Positions 18,697-20,510 of a stretch of DNA of 20,510 nt are shown one piece after another. The stretch is from assembly GCA_964476895.1 (NCBI GenBank), contig CAYZCS010000011.1, positions 1-20,510 of the forward strand. The letters run 5' to 3'. Origin of the DNA: JALYJZ01 sp964476895. Its GTDB lineage: Bacteria; Patescibacteriota; SICC01. Under the pieces are notes generated by a model. It was given only the letters and a program-made list of their open reading frames with translations, had not been told where the DNA came from and did not search any database. Position 1 is the first letter of the stretch. The number at the start of each line of letters is the position of its first letter. The position numbers and the translations under genes are program-made.

Positions 18697-19968
18697 TCAG
18701 GAATCCCTAAGGTTGATCCGGAGCAACCGTCCGCTCGCGCGGTCGGTGGCAATGATCGTGTCCAGTCCGAGGATCGTCGGCTCACTGCCGATTCCGTCGG
18801 CCACGACCCGGTCATTGGTGCCGTCCCGGGCGATCACGTGAAGGTCGCTGTCGCTGCGGTAGAGCAGGTGCGACCCGTCGGGAAGGGGGTAAATCCGCTC
18901 AGGGGGGTCAGTCAGGCGGGTGACCAGACGTTCCTTTCCGGATTCAAGGCTCAGCAGATGGAGTTCGCTCGTGGTGCGGTAGGCGAGGTAGCGCCCTTCA
19001 CGGTCCAGTGCCGTCTGGACGATCCCCTGTCCGAGATCCCGATGGCGCTCGTCCCGGAGCAGACCGAAGGAGCCATCACGGTCTTCGGCCACTACCGCAT
19101 CCGGACCTATCGTCGTGAGGGCAGTCACGGTCCTGGTCTCCGGTATCCGTTGCCCCGTCCCGTCCGGCCGGACCCAGGTGACGCCCAGCGCATCGAGGAC
19201 GTACAGCCCGTCCTCTGCCGCGGCCCAGGCCCGCGGGGCCACGGCCACCGTCTTCGCATCCGTGCCATCCGTATCCTGGATCCTGATCCGGTCATTCCTG
19301 ACGGTGAGCACGCGGCCATCGATGAAGCGGCCGTCCGTCCCGGACAGGTCCCCGACGCGCGACCCTTCGCGGTCGAACACGATAGTGTGCCTGACGCCGC
19401 TGAGCAGGATCCGGTTTCCGCTCCCGGTGACCGCCAGCGAACGTGGTTCGGCCAGCGTGGCCGGCAGGGGTGTGATCGTACGGGACGTGCCGGCTTCCAG
19501 GTCGACGGACTCCAGGCGGTACCGTCCGTTATGCCGGGTGACCGCCACCGCGTTCCCGCCGCTGGGCGAGACCGCTACACGACGGACGGCACCTTCGGTA
19601 AGGAACGTCCGTTCCGGCGATTCCGGAAAGAGCGTGATGGATTCGATCACCGCTTCGCCGGGAGCGATCCGGATCGTCTTCCGCCATGGCAGCCGGCTGT
19701 CCTTCCGGACTTCCACGTCGTATGTTCCCGGCCGGAGCGATATCCGCGCGTCCGTCCGTTTGCCGTGCGGTGCACCGTCGATCAGGATCTGCGCGGGATC
19801 GGGATCCGACTGCAGGGCGAGCAGTCCGCGCTTGTAGAGCGCGCCGGAATCGAAGTCGATGGCGTACCCCCGGGTGACCAGCAGCGCGACCGTCGCTCCC
19901 GTCAGGAACAGGACGAGCGTGAGTATGTAGACCGCGAACCGGGGCCGATAACGATGACGGGGAGACAT
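18697..19968 (-). CDS. Membrane-anchored PEGA-domain protein with propeller-like repeats
   Basis: 423 residues. Basic N-terminus (SPRHRYRPR), one transmembrane helix (about 11-31), then the pattern RGYAIDFDSGALYKRGLLALQSDPDPAQILIDGAPHGKRTDARISLRPGTYDVEVRKDSRLPWRKTI, a PEGA-type domain (about 48-110). The rest (about 118-423) consists of repeated beta-strand units with turns such as SPSGGNAVAV, DREGSRVGDL, DREGRYLAYR and DGSHLLYRSD, resembling a WD40/TolB-type propeller. It probably faces the cell exterior. Proteins of this architecture are, as I recall, common in CPR genomes. No enzymatic residues are apparent. It is divergent from atpD and starts 7 bases after a -10-like TATCCT, again without a Shine-Dalgarno. 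Confidence 0.85.
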   Translation of the reverse strand: MSPRHRYRPRFAVYILTLVLFLTGATVALLVTRGYAIDFDSGALYKRGLLALQSDPDPAQILIDGAPHGKRTDARISLRPGTYDVEVRKDSRLPWRKTIRIAPGEAVIESITLFPESPERTFLTEGAVRRVAVSPSGGNAVAVTRHNGRYRLESVDLEAGTSRTITPLPATLAEPRSLAVTGSGNRILLSGVRHTIVFDREGSRVGDLSGTDGRFIDGRVLTVRNDRIRIQDTDGTDAKTVAVAPRAWAAAEDGLYVLDALGVTWVRPDGTGQRIPETRTVTALTTIGPDAVVAEDRDGSFGLLRDERHRDLGQGIVQTALDREGRYLAYRTTSELHLLSLESGKERLVTRLTDPPERIYPLPDGSHLLYRSDSDLHVIARDGTNDRVVADGIGSEPTILGLDTIIATDRASGRLLRINLRDS

Positions 19969-19975
19969 GCCTTAC

Positions 19976-19981
19976 AGGATA
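19976..19981 (-). promoter_or_regulatory. -10 element of the PEGA gene
   Basis: Minus-strand TATCCT in the context GGCTATCCT lies 7 bases before the ATG at 19968. It forms part of a palindrome (GGATAG-G-CTATCC on this strand) and sits back-to-back with the atpD promoter. Confidence 0.5.
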
Positions 19982-19996
19982 GCCTATCCGGAACCA

Positions 19997-20025
19997 TTCT
20001 CGTGAGCGGGAGTGTGCGGTAGACT
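19997..20025 (+). promoter_or_regulatory. Promoter of atpD
   Basis: TTCTCG (19997-20002), a 17-base spacer and TAGACT (20020-20025), the same -10 as rplJ. The ATG is 9 bases after the -10, so the leader is at most 2-3 nt. Confidence 0.55.
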
Positions 20026-20034
20026 GGATTTCGT

Positions 20035-20510
<476 letters not shown>

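Noticed and set aside
18838..20022. Plus-strand open frame opposite the PEGA gene
   Set aside because: Arg/Pro/Gly-rich shadow with no domain, and it runs through the atpD promoter. The minus strand shows a coherent signal anchor, PEGA domain and repeats.

Overview
The window is a GC-rich, gene-dense bacterial chromosome segment of mostly housekeeping genes in short operons. The cell looks monoderm and makes peptidoglycan: there is a murB, an LPXTG-anchored surface protein and a sortase, and no outer-membrane genes are visible. An intact prfB with the classical +1 frameshift at UGA shows that UGA is a stop codon. The split of normally linked clusters (rplKA apart from rplJL, no rpoB after rplL, atpD on its own), the PEGA/propeller membrane protein and the many apparently leaderless genes together suggest a Patescibacteria/CPR-like lineage. 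That placement is inference; no rRNA gene is present to confirm it.

Layout. 1-2757: the end of an unrecognised gene, a terminator, murB, then an unrecognised membrane-anchored 421-residue protein ending at a strong terminator. 2812-9463: a translation and nucleotide block, secE-nusG-(101-residue acidic protein)-rplK, then rplA-dcd-CYTH-thyA-folA as a tightly packed run, then rplJ-rplL behind their own promoter, L10 leader and attenuator-like terminator. Dcd (probably the bifunctional dCTP deaminase/dUTPase type), ThyA and DHFR form a compact dCTP-to-dTMP pathway inserted between the L11/L1 and L10/L12 genes.

9464-13449: a cell-surface region. A 450-bp non-coding stretch holds two promoters, an inverted repeat and a strong terminator, predicting a transcript of about 150 nt. 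It is followed by a single-pass membrane protein with a proline-rich tail, a folded 320-bp intergenic region, and an LPXTG surface protein with a Thr-Pro linker and a SpaA/Cna-B-like domain. An 18-nt stretch of the predicted small RNA is perfectly complementary to the leader of the LPXTG gene.

13450-20510: prfB; a receiver-only response regulator divergent from a GAF-type histidine kinase; a second, degenerate histidine kinase (Phe in place of the phosphoacceptor His) convergent with the first; tRNA-Leu(CAA); a sortase that plausibly anchors the LPXTG protein; a PEGA/propeller membrane protein; and the first third of atpD, cut by the window end.

A recurring feature is that murB, secE, prfB, both kinases, sortase, the PEGA gene and atpD lack a Shine-Dalgarno sequence and have a -10-like hexamer only 6-11 nt before the start codon. 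In contrast, the 421-residue protein, rplL and the two surface-protein genes have strong AGGAGG sites after longer leaders.
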